Source: Trametes villosa
Taxonomy: Eukaryota > Basidiomycota > Agaricomycetes > Polyporales > Polyporaceae
Length of the DNA: 64,000 nt
Direction: 5' to 3'
NCBI GenBank assembly: GCA_002964805.2
Contig: PUDQ02000001.1
Span: 868,001 to 932,000 of the forward strand
Shown here one piece after another: positions 1-11,374 of the stretch; the stretch's first letter is position 1; each line of letters opens with the position of its first letter. The notes beneath the pieces are model-generated. The model was given only the letters and a program-made list of their open reading frames with translations. It did no database searches and was not told the DNA's origin. Both the position numbers and the translations under genes were made by a program.

Positions 1-150
1 CTCTCCCGGACCGGCGGTGTGACAAAGACGTCAGCGCTGAGCAGAGCTTACATATCTCATCGACATCACCTCTCCCCAACCCTTCAGATCGCTATCCTCT
101 TCCTCCCTCACCACCACCATCCCCCTCCCTCCCCCATCTAATCCTCACCA

Positions 151-2026
151 ATGGCTGCACCCGTGTACGTACCGCACATCCTAGCTCTTTGCGCCGTTTG
201 GAGTGATTGACATGCGTTGCAGCGGCGATATTGGCCTCATCGGTCTGGCCGTCATGGTAATCACCCGTCGTGCCATTATACAGACATTCGATTAACCGCC
301 TGTGTGTGCTAGGGCCAAAACCTGATCCTTAACATGAACGACAAGGGCTTCACCGTTGTCGCGTACAACCGTACGACCAGCAAGGTCGACGCCTTCCTCG
401 CGAACGAGGCCAAGGGTGCGCCCACAACCATCATCTAGCCGAGATGCTAGCCGCTCAATCTCTCTCATCTCAGGCACCAAGGTCGTCGGCGCGCACTCCA
501 TCCAGGAGCTCGTCGCCAAGCTCAAGCGCCCCCGCAAGATCATCCTCCTCGTCAAGGCCGGCCCTGCCGTCGACCAGTTCATCGAGCAGCTCACCCCCCA
601 CCTCGAGGCCGGCGACATCATCATCGACGGTGGTAACTCCCACTACCCCGACTCCATCCGCCGCACCAAGGAGCTCGAGGCCAAGGGCCTCCTCTTCGTC
701 GGCTCTGGTGTCTCCGGTGGTGAGGAGGGTGCCCGCTACGGCCCCTCGCTCATGCCCGGTGGTTCGACCGCGGCGTGGCCCGCTATCAAGGAAATCTTCC
801 AGTCGACGGCTGCGCAGGTCAACGGCGAGCCCTGCTGCGACTGGGTCGGCGAGACCGGTGCCGGCCACTACGTGAAGATGGTCCACAACGGTGAGAGCGT
901 TCTCACGTCGATGGCCCCCGACGCGCGATTGATCAGAGATGCGCACAAGGTATCGAGTACGGCGACATGCAGCTGATCGCGGAGGCGTACGATATCCTCA
1001 AGCGCGGCCTCGGCCTGAGCGAGAGCGAGATCGCGGACATCTTCAACACCTGGAACAAGGGTGTCCTCGACTCCTTCCTCATTGAGATCACCGCGAACAT
1101 CCTCAAGTTCAACGACGACGATGGTGTTCCTCTGGTCACGAAGATCCTCGACCAGGCTGGCCAGAAGGGTACCGGCAAGTGGACCGCTATTGCTGCGCTC
1201 GACGCTGGCATGCCCGGTGCGTGAAGATGATATCCGCAGATGTACCGTCATAAGCTCATTTCTCACCAGTCACCCTCATCGGCGAGGCTGTCTTCGCTCG
1301 TTGCTTGTCCGGTCTCAAGGAGGAGCGTGTCCGCGCTTCCAAGCAGATCGCCGGCCCCCAAAAGGAGCCCTTCAAGGGCGACAAGAAGCAGTTCATCGAC
1401 GACCTCGAGCAGGCCCTCTACGCGTCGAAGATCATCTCGTACACCCAGGGCTTCATGCTCATGCGCGAGACCGCGAAGGAGCTCAACTGGAACCTGAACT
1501 ACGCCGGCATCGCGCGCATGTGGCGCGGCGGCTGCATCATCAAGTCCGTCTTCCTCGGCGACATCACGTCGGCGTACCAGAAGAACGGGAACCTCGAGTC
1601 GCTGCTCTTCGACGACTTCTTCAACAAGGCCGTCCACAAGGCGCAGCCCGGCTGGCGCCGCATCAACGCGCAGGCCGTCCTCTGGGGTATCCCTACGCCC
1701 GCGTTCAGCACTGCGCTCGCGTTCTTCGACGGCTACCGCAGCGAGGTCGTCCCCGCTAACCTCCTCCAGGCCCAGGTCAGTAACGCTGGACTCATCTTCG
1801 TGGGATTGCGTGCTAACGTCTGCCTGTTATAGCGTGACTACTTCGGTGCCCACACCTTCAAGGTCGTCCCCGGCAAGGAGAACGCCAAGCTCAAGCTCGG
1901 CGAGGACATCCGTAAGTCTCATGTCTTTGAGCTCACTTCTACCGTGGCTCACCTGTACTGTTCTGCGCAGACGTCAACTGGACCGGTCGTGGCGGCAACG
2001 TCTCTGCGTCCTCATACTCTGCTTAA
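151..2026 (+). CDS. GND1: 6-phosphogluconate dehydrogenase, decarboxylating
   Basis: Oxidative pentose-phosphate enzyme: converts 6-phosphogluconate to ribulose 5-phosphate and CO2 and makes NADPH in the cytosol. The start at 151 gives MAAPV, followed by introns; the exons then read [15 protein letters not shown] (NADP-binding Rossmann start), [31 protein letters not shown] (substrate-binding region), and the all-helical C-terminal domain with [21 protein letters not shown] and the fungal ending [13 protein letters not shown] before TAA at 2024-2026. It is split by short introns, for example near 168-222, 258-311, 417-474, 892-950, 1219-1270, 1775-1832 and 1912-1970. All catalytic-region motifs are intact and the length fits the family (about 490 residues). 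Its 5' flank is C/T rich. Confidence is high because nearly every family motif is present. Confidence 0.96.
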
Positions 2027-2342
2027 GCGTCGTCGACTCGTGCGACCGCTCAGTAGACGCATACGGCTTGGCCGGCCTTATCACTAGCATTTGGTTCACG
2101 GAACGGGGGAGGCAGTCTTTCATGGGAGATGGTACGATAGCATGTATCGTGTAGAATGAAATCAAGAGGCAACCACAATCCATGTACACATCGCATGCAT
2201 CCGCCAGCGCACAGTGTCTACGGAACACCACCCAGCGCAAGCGCGTACGTACGTATGCGGTACCGACCGCCTCTCCGCAAACCCGGGAACGCGCTAGACA
2301 GGAAAGGAGAGATCGACGCGACGCCGCCACCGCACGGGTGCC
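2027..2342. other. Convergent intergenic region
   Basis: The 316 bp lie between the stop codons of the 6-phosphogluconate dehydrogenase gene and the Ecm16 gene, which converge here. It probably carries both 3' UTRs. I see no further gene or repeat. Confidence 0.6.
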
Positions 2343-5300
2343 TCACTTCTGGTCTTCCCTGATCGGCGGCAGCTCCCACCCCTGGGGCCCGAAGTGCGGG
2401 ACGACGACGGACTGGCCCTCCTTGTTCTTCAGCGGCTTCGAGTACGTGCAGAGCGCGCGGCCCAGCGCGGCGAGCCACGCGCCGTTGACCGCGGTGACGC
2501 CCTTGAGGTACACGCGCGAGCTGCGCACGACGTCGAGGAAGACGACGTACGCGGGCGGCGGCCCGCCCGCGAGCACGGAGGAGGGGTGGATGAAGACGTC
2601 CTCGGCGAGCCCGAGCGCCTCGTAGGCGACGCCGCGCGCGGTCGTGTACTGCGTGCCCGAGGAGGTGCCTGCGCTGCCTTTGTGCGCGAGGTCTTTGCGC
2701 ACGGCGACTTGGTCGATGAAGCCTGCGGCGATGAGTTGCCGCAGAACCTTCAGCTGTGGATAGGAGCGTGCTGGTTAGTGGGTGTGGGGAGAGAGAAAGG
2801 GAGAGCGGAGCTCGCCTGGAGGGCGTTGGGCGGGGGGAGGTTTGCCTCGAAGCCTGTCTTGACATCGGGGAAGTTCGTCTGCACGATGCTGCTGATCTGC
2901 GCGCGCAGCTTGTGGATCTCCTCCATAGCCTAGAAGGCGCATTGATATTAGTAATCGGGGGAGGATGCTTGACAGTAAGAGACATACCTTGGGCCGCACG
3001 AAGTGCTCCTCGCAGAACTTGTGCCCGCCCCCGGCATACTCGTACGCACCAACCACAGAGAGGATGCGCAGGACGTCGCTCGACGAGTTGCCGAGCGAAG
3101 CGTGCAGCTGCTGCGACTGGAAGAACGCCTTCCGGCGCACCCTGCGCATCTCCTTCGCGCGCGCAGCCTCGCCCGTCAGGTGCTTCAGCTCCTCGTCTTC
3201 GTCCTCCTCCACATCCTCGCCGTCCTTGTCGAGATCGAGCGCCTCCTCGCGCAGGAACGGGTCGCCCACAGACAGCGCAGACACGATCGCGATCACGTAC
3301 GGCAAGCACCCATGTTGCCGCCCGCTCACAAGCATGCGCGAAAAGCGCGGCGAGAGCGGGAACAGCGCCATCGTGCGCCCCACATCCGTGATCGGGCCCC
3401 CCAGTGGCACGCCGCCCGCCGCGGGCGCGAGCGCGCCTAGGTGCGTGAGTACCTTCTCCGCCTTGCGCAGGCTCGCGCGGTCCGGCGGCGTGGGGAACGG
3501 GAAGTTCGCGACCGCGTCGATGTGCATGCTCTTCATTTGGAGGACGACGCCCTCGATGGGCATGCGCAGGATCTCGGGCTGCGAGAATTGCTCAAAGTAG
3601 TTCTCGAAGAGCGCGGAGGAGTAGAGGCGGTAGCAGTGCCCCGGCCCCGTGCGCCCGGCGCGACCCGCGCGTTGCGCGGCGGAGGCTTTGGAGACCCAGC
3701 TGACTTGGAACACTTGGATGCCGTTGGCGACGTCGTATCGACGCTGAGAGTAGGATGAGCGACTGTTACGCATAGCTGTAGGATTCGACTGACCTCCTTT
3801 GCGCGCCCGCAGTCCACTACATAGCGAATGCCAGGGATGGTGAGTGATGTCTCGGCAACGTTTGTCGCCACAACAACTAGCCGTGTTCCTGGTGGTGGCT
3901 CTTTGAAGACCTGCATCTGCTTCTCGCTAGGAAGCAGCGCATACAACGGGACGATATGCATAGGGACTATCCAAGATTGAGTATCTTGCGAGTAGAAGGC
4001 ATGAACGGTACCCTTACCGTCAGTTTCCTCTGCATCTATGCCCAACGCCTCGTTCTCCGCCGCTTCGTCGTCAGAGTCGAGGGCCTCCGCGTCGACGTCA
4101 CCGTCGACGTCAAACGCCAAAGCCTCGTCATCTTGCCGGGCATCGCCCAGTTCGACATCCTCTGCTTCCACATCGGCTGTAGGAGAGGGATCAATACAGA
4201 AACAGGGCTACGTAACAAAAACCGCGTACCATGCGCGGGTGCAACGGCTTGCGCCGAGGGCTTGTCCTCTGCCAGCGTGTTTGCCAGGTTGCTGAGACGC
4301 GACTGCAGAGAAGTCTTCGACTTTCGCCGCTCGTCCAGTGCCTTCTTCCCATACCTAGCCTCGAGCTTCCTGCATACGCCGGTAATCTCGTTCTGGCCCG
4401 TGAGGAAGATGAGGATCCCGCCGGGAGGTAGCCGTGCATGGATCTTGCTGGTCTTCTTGATCGCCTCCGTGACGTAGTCGGACGACGTGCGGCGACTGAA
4501 GTGCACGGTGACCGGGTGCTGACGGGCGGGTACATTGATGATTGGCGGAGGGGAAGGGAATAGGGTCGTGTTCTCGGCGAAGTCGGAGACGCGGAGGGTG
4601 GCGGACATGATAATCAGGCGCAAAGGCTGGGCGACATGAGCTCCGAGTTGCAAGCCATAGGCTGCGTAAAGAGCCAACACACCTTGATGATATCCTTGCC
4701 CTCTTTCCACATTTCTTCTCGCAGCTTGACGACGCGGCTCAACACGCCAATGAGGATGTCGGTGTTCATGCTACGCTCGTGTGCCTCGTCGATGATGATA
4801 ACGGAGTATTTCTTCAACAGGAAGTCCGTTGCCAGCTCTCGCAAGAGTACACCATCAGTCATGAACTTGATCGAGGTAGATGGGGACACCGTCGCGTCGT
4901 AACGAATTTGATACGAGACGCGGGTGGACGCAAGGGACAGCTCGTGCGCAACACGAGACGCCATAGACATCGCGGCGACTCGGCGAGGCTGAGTGACCCC
5001 GATCATGCCAGGGTTGTCTGTATACGTATGAGCATTCGCGACAGTGTATAGAACGTATGTACTTACCGCTACCCGGAGAACCGAAACCAGCCTCAAAGAG
5101 GAACTGAGGGACCTGTGTCGTCTTACCGCTACCTGTTTCACCACAGATGATGACAACGCTGTTCAGAAGGATCGCTTCCATGATAGGTTGTTCTTCCGCG
5201 ACAATAGGTAGAAGCAGTCTTGCCTCCTCAACCTCAGGCGGCCGCGAGACAGAAACTACCTTGTGTCGTTTCGGTTGGGAGCCTTCGGACGCATTCCTAG

Positions 5301-6737
5301 CAGACTCCTGCAGATGCTGCGCGAGCGAGGTGCGCGGTAGCTGCAGGTCCTCTCCCAGAGGGCCGCGCATCTCTCTGGGCCCGTCAGAAGGCTCGGTTTT
5401 CCTCTTCTTCGGTGGCGGGGCAGTCTCAATTTGTGTAGGCGATGGATCTGTGGAGGTGGGATCCTCCTCTTGAGGAGGGGCGACGTATCCCTTTGCCGCG
5501 CTGAGCTGCTTCATGGCCCAGTCCTTGAAGCCGAGTCGCTTTCGTTTTGGCGCAACGGGCTCTTCGACTAACGGTTCTGGGGGCTGCTCTTCCGATGGCA
5601 CTTCCGGCGCGGAGGCGTCAGAGTCCTCTGACGCGGCATCCTCGTCAGACTGTTCGTCGGCCTCTTCGACGCTGTCATACGCCGAATCCGAACTGTCGAA
5701 GGACGACTCCGAGTCCTCCGCTGCGTCCCGCCTCCGCTTGTTTGAGCCCGTATCTTTCCACGAGGAGAACGCCGACTGGCGGTGCTAGTGATCAGCCGAA
5801 AGCGACAAGAACTCACATCTGTGCACTTTACCTTGGAATGTTTTGGCTTCCTCTTCGAAATCTTCGGTGCTACCACCGTGCCGTCCGGATTGTGGCGAAG
5901 CGCACTTCCAATGACAGTCATCGAAGGCGCTGGTGAGGGGTCTTCGAGCTCAGGGGACTGCACTGTCGTAGAGAAACCGGTGTCCATGATTACGACGGGT
6001 TTTGAACGTGACATGCCCTCCTGGACGTCGTCGTCTTCATGTGAGGGGTGGTCGACGTCCATGCGCGTTTCGCCTTCCTCTCCGCCACTCTCGTCGCTGT
6101 CACTGACCGCAGAGGGCACAGTGCCGTTGTGCCGGCGACGCTTCGCATTGCCTGCGCGGCCGTCCAGAGCGCGCCTGACGTCAAGGTCCTCCTGCTTTTC
6201 TCGCTGATGCAGATGAGTGGAAGGCTTCCCGGTACCAAGTGTTGCAGAAGATTGCAGGTTAAGCGCGGCCGACGCTTGGGCTTGACTCTTCCTTGGGCGG
6301 CGTTTCAGCTAGCGTACGCTGTGCGAGTATGCGGAGGACGTACGACAGCTTCTCAAGGAGTGCAACTCGCTCTTCTTGCTTCAACTTCTTCTCCTGTAGA
6401 AATTGTTAGGATTTCTACCTCCTCAGCAAGTGGGTGCCCACGAACAATATATTTGTCCAGCCTCTTCTTTTTCTTGCTATTCGCCTTCGAGTCGAGCTCG
6501 GCAAGCATCTAGCGTCCATTCGTTCAGCCGACTTCATTAATATGCGAGGATACACATACGCACCTCTTCCCTCATCTTCCGCTTCCGTTCCTGCTCCTTC
6601 TCCTCCTCGCTCTTGGGAACCACGATGGTGGCATTGGGGTCCGGCAGCTCCTGGACGGTGTCCTGCTTGTCCTTGCCGCGCTTCGCTTTCTTCTTATGTG
6701 CAGATCGCGCCTTGGAGTTATAGCGTGTACGTTGCAT
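2343..6737 (-). CDS. ECM16: DEAH-box RNA helicase Ecm16/Dhr1 (DHX37 type)
   Basis: Nucleolar ATP-dependent RNA helicase of the small-subunit processome. In yeast, Dhr1 dismantles the U3 snoRNA-pre-18S duplex. The ATG at 6737 gives [17 protein letters not shown], like the basic N-terminus of DHX37, followed by an acidic Ser/Glu-rich region with nuclear-localisation-like basic clusters. The helicase core follows: [19 protein letters not shown] (near 5100-5150), [24 protein letters not shown] (near 4785-4795), [10 protein letters not shown] (near 4600), [25 protein letters not shown], and [19 protein letters not shown] (near 3610-3680). HA2 and OB-fold domains complete the protein, which ends [12 protein letters not shown] at 2345. 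Assignment to Ecm16/DHX37 rather than other DEAH helicases rests on the N-terminus and on the spacer before the SAT motif. Several short introns interrupt it. It shares a 286-bp divergent promoter with the next gene. Confidence 0.92.
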
Positions 6738-7023
6738 CCCGTCTCATTCAATGCAGCAGAGCGCGAGAGCGTGAGCAGGCGAGCAGAGCGAGCCCGAGAG
6801 TGTGCAGCCGACGGACGAGACGAGAGTTGCGGACCGTGTAGACGTCGCCCACACACCGTAAAATTCAGATCTCGATCGCGACGCGTCGATCTGCTCAAGT
6901 AGACGCCCATAGAGATCATCCATCCAGCGGCCATGGATCCTGCGGCGGTGTCCATCTACCCGCAACTTTCACTGGGTTTGACACTTTTCAGGCCGCTTTT
7001 CTACACAGGATAGGCCTACTGTA
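6738..7023. promoter_or_regulatory. Divergent promoter, ECM16 / asparagine synthetase-like gene
   Basis: The 286 bp separate the two divergent start codons (6737 on minus, 7024 on plus), so both 5' UTRs and core promoters must lie here or overlap. I recognise no clear TATA box, which fits housekeeping promoters. The assignment is inferred from gene orientation alone. Confidence 0.5.
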
Positions 7024-9413
7024 ATGTGTGGGATTCTCTTTTCACTATGCGCAGCAAACGCGGATCTCGGGACGCTCGAAAGTTTGCGAGAGCTCTTCCC
7101 AAAGCTGCAAGAATCAGTCTCCGCCAGAGGTATTCATTTATGGGACAAATTAATGAGCGCAGCGTGTCACTCACGGCGTATACAGGCCCCGATGCACAGG
7201 ACACCGTATGCCTCGACGTGCTGCAAACGCGCCTAAAGTTCTGTGCGTCGGAGCTACGCTTGAGAGGCGATTCGTTCATCAAGCAGCCTCACACAAACAC
7301 AGAGGGCGACATCCTCTGCTGGAACGGCGAGGTAAATACTACTTTGCTCATAATCATGTCTCTTCATCAATTAAACCCATGTCAGGTTTTTGAGGGCCTT
7401 GAGGTGATTGCCCATGTGTCTCGATGAGGATCTGTACGCTTAACATATACGTATATACACAGGTTCGGGCGGAGGAGAATGATGGTTCCAGGCTCTTTGA
7501 TGCGCTGCAACATGCGAGCAACCAACAAGAAATTGCTGCAGTCTTTGGCCGCATAGAGGGACCGTGAGCCAATCATCACGAGTAGTAGCGTGTACCGATA
7601 CTGAACAAATTTACAGATATGCTTTCCTATACTACCATGTAGGGATCGCTCCTGAAGTCCGTCAAAAACCCAACCTCACACCGACGTAGGTAAACTCAAA
7701 TACGGTTTATTTCGCCCGAGACCCGCTCGGGAGACGGTCGCTCCTCGTCCATTATCCCGACGAAGCCCGCCCATACCTCCTACTCTCCTCTGTCTCCGTC
7801 GGCGCTCATCCAGGCTACTCGTTCGAGGAGGTATCAACGGAACACATATACTCAATAGACCTCAACAGCTTGAACGAGTCGAGTACCGTCAGCATCCCCA
7901 TTTGCATTCCAGTCCGAGATATTGATAATCTTCTCAGATTTTAGAACTAGGATCCCGCATCATCAAACTTCCTCGCTCCTCCGAAGGTGTCGTATTGCCA
8001 TTTGTATGTAGCGGATGTCTAGGCTATCCTGACCATTGCGAGCTCATACCGAATAACATTTGACCGATAGGCACGACCACATCCCGTCAACAGAACGCTC
8101 CCTGACGACCCACCAAGAACGGAGAGCCTAGACAAGATACTCCCACATTTGGAGGCACCTGTAGACAGCCTGATAGCTGAGCTAGACCGAAGCGTTATGC
8201 TCCGAGTGCGAGACATCCCTCGAAGAAAGTAGGCTATTTTCGTACTGTTGATGTGTATCCGCGTAGCTGAATTGACTTGGTAGAAATGCAGCACTGGGGG
8301 AGGCGAGAGTTGCTGTTTTCTTCAGCGGCGGAATCGACTCGACTATGTTGGCGTTCCTAGCCGATAGGTGAGCAGCCTTCCTACAATCGGAAGTGCGTCA
8401 TGTTGATGAGCCTGAAAGGCACGTCTCTCCGGACGAACCGATCGACCTCCTCAACGTCGCCTTCGAGAACCCTCGGAAGATCGCCGTGAAGGTGGATGGG
8501 AACGTGGGTGGTCTCCCGAAACGAGAAAAGAAGCAGAAGCTCCGCGAGCCGCTTGACTACTCGACTGTGACGGTGTCCTACGACGTACCCGACAGGCTCA
8601 CTGGCTTGCAAGAGCTCGAAGAGCTGAGGCGGCTGCGGCCGAATCGCACATGGAACTTCCTCGAGGTTAACGTTCCGTTCGAGGTAAGTCGTTTCTCGCC
8701 CTCCCCGCAGAGGCTCGCTAAGCGTAGTAGGAGTCGCAAGCCGCTCGGCCGATAGTGGAGGCCATTATGTTCCCCTCCAGGACGGTGATGGACATGGTAC
8801 GCAGCCGCGAATGGCTAAACGCAGGACGTCGCTGAACGTTGCACAGAGCCTCGCCATCGCGCTGTACTTTGCCGCACGAGGCGTAGGGCAAGTCCGCTCT
8901 CATCCCGGAGCAGAGCCGACTCCGTATACGAGTCCGGCAAGAGTTCTGCTCAACGGCTTGGGCTCCGATGAGCTCTTGGGCGGTTACGGTCGGCACCGCA
9001 CCGCGTTCAAAGCAAAAGGATGGCAGGCTGTGATCGACGAGGTACGGGTATACCTTACTGTACCAAGAATCCACACTCACCCCTCGTAGCTCCAGCTCGA
9101 GATAGACCGGATACCGACGAGAAACTTGGGCAGAGACGACCGGGTCATCTCGTCCTGGGGAAAGGAGACGAGACATCCGTTTCTGTCGTTGTCGGTCGTC
9201 AACTTCCTCGCACAGCTCCCGGTGCATCTGAAGATGGACCCTCGGTTGGAGTCTGGTCTGGGGGAGAAGCTGCTCCTGCGGTTAGCGGCGCGAAAGGTGG
9301 GGCTCGTAGAGGCGAGTTCGAGGAAGAAGAGGGCGATGCAGTTCGGCAGTCATTCTGCGCGGATGGCCCCAGGGGAGGGCGACAAGAAAGGCGATGTACC
9401 CCTAGAGACGTAG
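7024..9413 (+). CDS. Asparagine synthetase domain-containing protein (ASNSD1/YML096W type)
   Basis: Two-domain protein related to asparagine synthetase B. It starts MCGILFSL at 7024, so the amidotransferase-type Cys2 is exposed after Met removal. ALTAYTGPDAQDT and DILCWNGE follow (class II glutamine amidotransferase fold). The synthetase domain has the ATP pyrophosphatase loop FFSGGIDSTMLAFLADR (near 8320-8370), the motif LLNGLGSDELLGGYGRHRTA (near 8945-9005) and ISSWGKETRHPFLS (near 9145-9190). In place of the standard ASNS core it carries the long charged insert seen in ASNSD1-like proteins (VPDRLTGLQELEELRRLRPNRTWNFLEVNVPFE). It ends KKGDVPLET with TAG at 9411-9413. Whether these proteins make asparagine is uncertain; in yeast YML096W the substrate is not established. 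Many introns of about 50-60 nt. Confidence 0.88.
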
Positions 9414-9666
9414 ACAAATCATACGAAGATGGAATCCATTACACGTGGAGTTTGTTTGGGTGCAACAACGTGAATCATAGTAAAGCGTCCGGAATTCAAT
9501 ATTCAGAGTGCGTGGTCGACCATCGAGGCCAAGCCACGGGCGTCTCCTGCCTGGTAGAGGTTCAGATCCATCGGGCCCACGTGGGTGTGCCGGAGGTGAC
9601 GCGCTTGGTCTGCGTCCTCGTCCGAGCTCTTACTGCAGCGTCCGGTCTTGCCAGCCTTACCCCTTC

Positions 9667-10940
9667 ATGTCTCTCCCTCAGCTCGCAAACAGGCTTATAC
9701 GTGAGTTTGTTGTCGGAGTGTAGGTTGGCCCAGCTCAACTCTATCCTCTTCGCCAGTGCCTGTCGCTGTCGCGGCGGCGGTCGTCCAAGCCAGCATCTAC
9801 GATGTTCCCGGAGGACACAGGGCAGTCATGTTCGACCGTTTTACTGGTGTGAAGGACAAGGTGCGTAACCAAACGCGTACTTTGCGAGACGTGTGCTTAC
9901 TATGCTACGCGTATAAGGCGTCTCCCGAAGGCACCCACTTCCTCGTTCCCTGGCTGCAAAAGGCCGTCCTCTATGACTGCCGCATCAAGCCCAGGGTTAG
10001 TCGACCTTCAACAATAACCTGCAGTCACTGACAAAGCCATACAGAATATCTCGACGACCACTGGCTCCAAGGACCTGCAAATGATCTCCATAACCCTCCG
10101 TGTGCTCTCACGGCCAGACCTCCAGCACCTGCCCAACATCTACAAGACCCTCGGCCAGGACTACGACGAGAGAGTTCTTCCCTCCATCGGAAATGAGGTC
10201 TTGAAGAGCATTGTTGCTCAGTTCGATGCTGCAGAGTTGATCACTCAGCGTGAAGTGGTACGCGGTCACCGGGTGTATACTTTTGCTCGTGGATGCTCAG
10301 CCCCACATCTAGGTTTCGTCGCGCATTCGGGAAGACCTTCTTCAGCGCGCCGGGGAGTTCAACATTGTCCTCGAAGACGTGTCCATCACGCATCTTACGT
10401 TCGGGAAGGTATGTCGGTCATCCTAATGGAGCTATGTTGAGTTCTGACACGCATACGTCTCGCAGGAATTCACCCAGGTATATGCAATTTGGTGAGAAAG
10501 CGTGGGCGTTACTAACATGTTCTTCCAGGCCGTCGAAGCCAAGCAAATTGCTCAGCAGGGTGAGTTCTTCGTAATGTACTGAGTATGTTTGACAGGACTG
10601 AGAGAGTGCCGCAAATAGATGCCGAGCGCGCAAAATTCATTGTCGAGAAGGTACGCCATGCTTCTACCGGGGCGTGAACATTTTTGCTCATGAGTTGCGT
10701 CAGGCCGAGCAAGAGCGCCAGGCAGCCGTCATCCGCGCGGAGGGTGAGGCCGAGGCTGCAGCGACGATCTCGCGCGCACTGGAGAAGGCCGGCGACGGAT
10801 TCATTGCGTTCAGGAAGATCGAGGCGAGCAAGGCAATTGTGCAGTCGCTGACGTCGAATCCCAACGTCACATACATCCCGAGCGGCGGAGGAAATGTGCT
10901 GCTGAATGTACCTACTGCGCCTGTGTTCCCTCGGAAGTAG
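9667..10940 (+). CDS. PHB1: Prohibitin 1
   Basis: Inner-mitochondrial-membrane scaffold subunit that forms the ring complex with Phb2 and chaperones newly made respiratory proteins. The ATG at 9667 begins a 34-nt exon ([11 protein letters not shown]), spliced to [20 protein letters not shown], the short hydrophobic N-terminal anchor. Next come [33 protein letters not shown], the SPFH/band-7 core with [18 protein letters not shown] and [20 protein letters not shown], and the coiled coil with [25 protein letters not shown]. The ending is [15 protein letters not shown] with TAG at 10938-10940. EFTQ comes from a 12-nt micro-exon at 10466-10477, flanked by GT-AG introns. It reads like Phb1 rather than Phb2 because of the HRAVMFDRF and HLTFGKEF motifs. 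Confidence 0.95.
10466..10477 (+). other. 12-nt micro-exon of prohibitin 1 (encodes EFTQ)
   Basis: The sequence reads cgcag, then GAATTCACCCAG, then gtatat. The upstream exon ends HLTFGK and the downstream one starts [10 protein letters not shown], all in phase 0. HLTFGKEFT-x-AVEAKQ is the strongly conserved prohibitin string, so these four residues belong in the protein. Confidence 0.9.
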
Positions 10941-11374
10941 TCCGGGTGTAGTACTGCTTTTGCCTATGGGATGTCGGTCGTTTTCTGCATTTTTGAGTGT
11001 GCGCTTGAGCTGCTGCGAGCGCAGCGTCGGAGGGCACCTGATTGCGGGGAGAGTCGGAGATGGCCGAGGGGGTGGGATGCGGGCGGCTACGCGGACTTGC
11101 ATCTTTCCAACGGTCCACTGTCTCCTGACTTGTCAAGGCTCTCGTCTGTCCGTTTCTCTCTCTTCCTCTCTCCGTTTCTCTCTCTCTCCTCTCTCTGCTC
11201 CTCTCTCTCTCCAGTCTCTCTCGTCTGTCTGTCACGGACTTGTCTCCTTCCTCCGCTCACTGTCCTGTGTCAATTTTCGCTCTGTACATATCAGCGCTCA
11301 TTCATCTCAGACCCGGATCCCGTACTCATCCGTCCTCATCTCAGGCCTAACGATTTCATATTCTCTCTCCTACA
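10941..11374. promoter_or_regulatory. PHB1-PUB1 intergenic region with long pyrimidine tract
   Basis: This is the 3' UTR of prohibitin followed by the PUB1 5' region. About 95 bases at 11141-11235 are almost purely C/T on the plus strand (repeats of ctct), ending roughly 140 bp before the PUB1 start. CT-rich blocks are common near transcription starts of filamentous-fungal housekeeping genes. No TATA box seen. Confidence 0.55.

Noticed and set aside
2218..3309. Long open frame on the minus strand overlapping the Ecm16 gene in another frame
   Set aside because: Arg/Ala/Pro-rich translation without motifs; it is a shadow frame of high-GC coding sequence.
11141..11235. Transposon end or satellite in the ctct-rich tract
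   Set aside because: Simple pyrimidine-rich leader sequence, common before fungal housekeeping genes.
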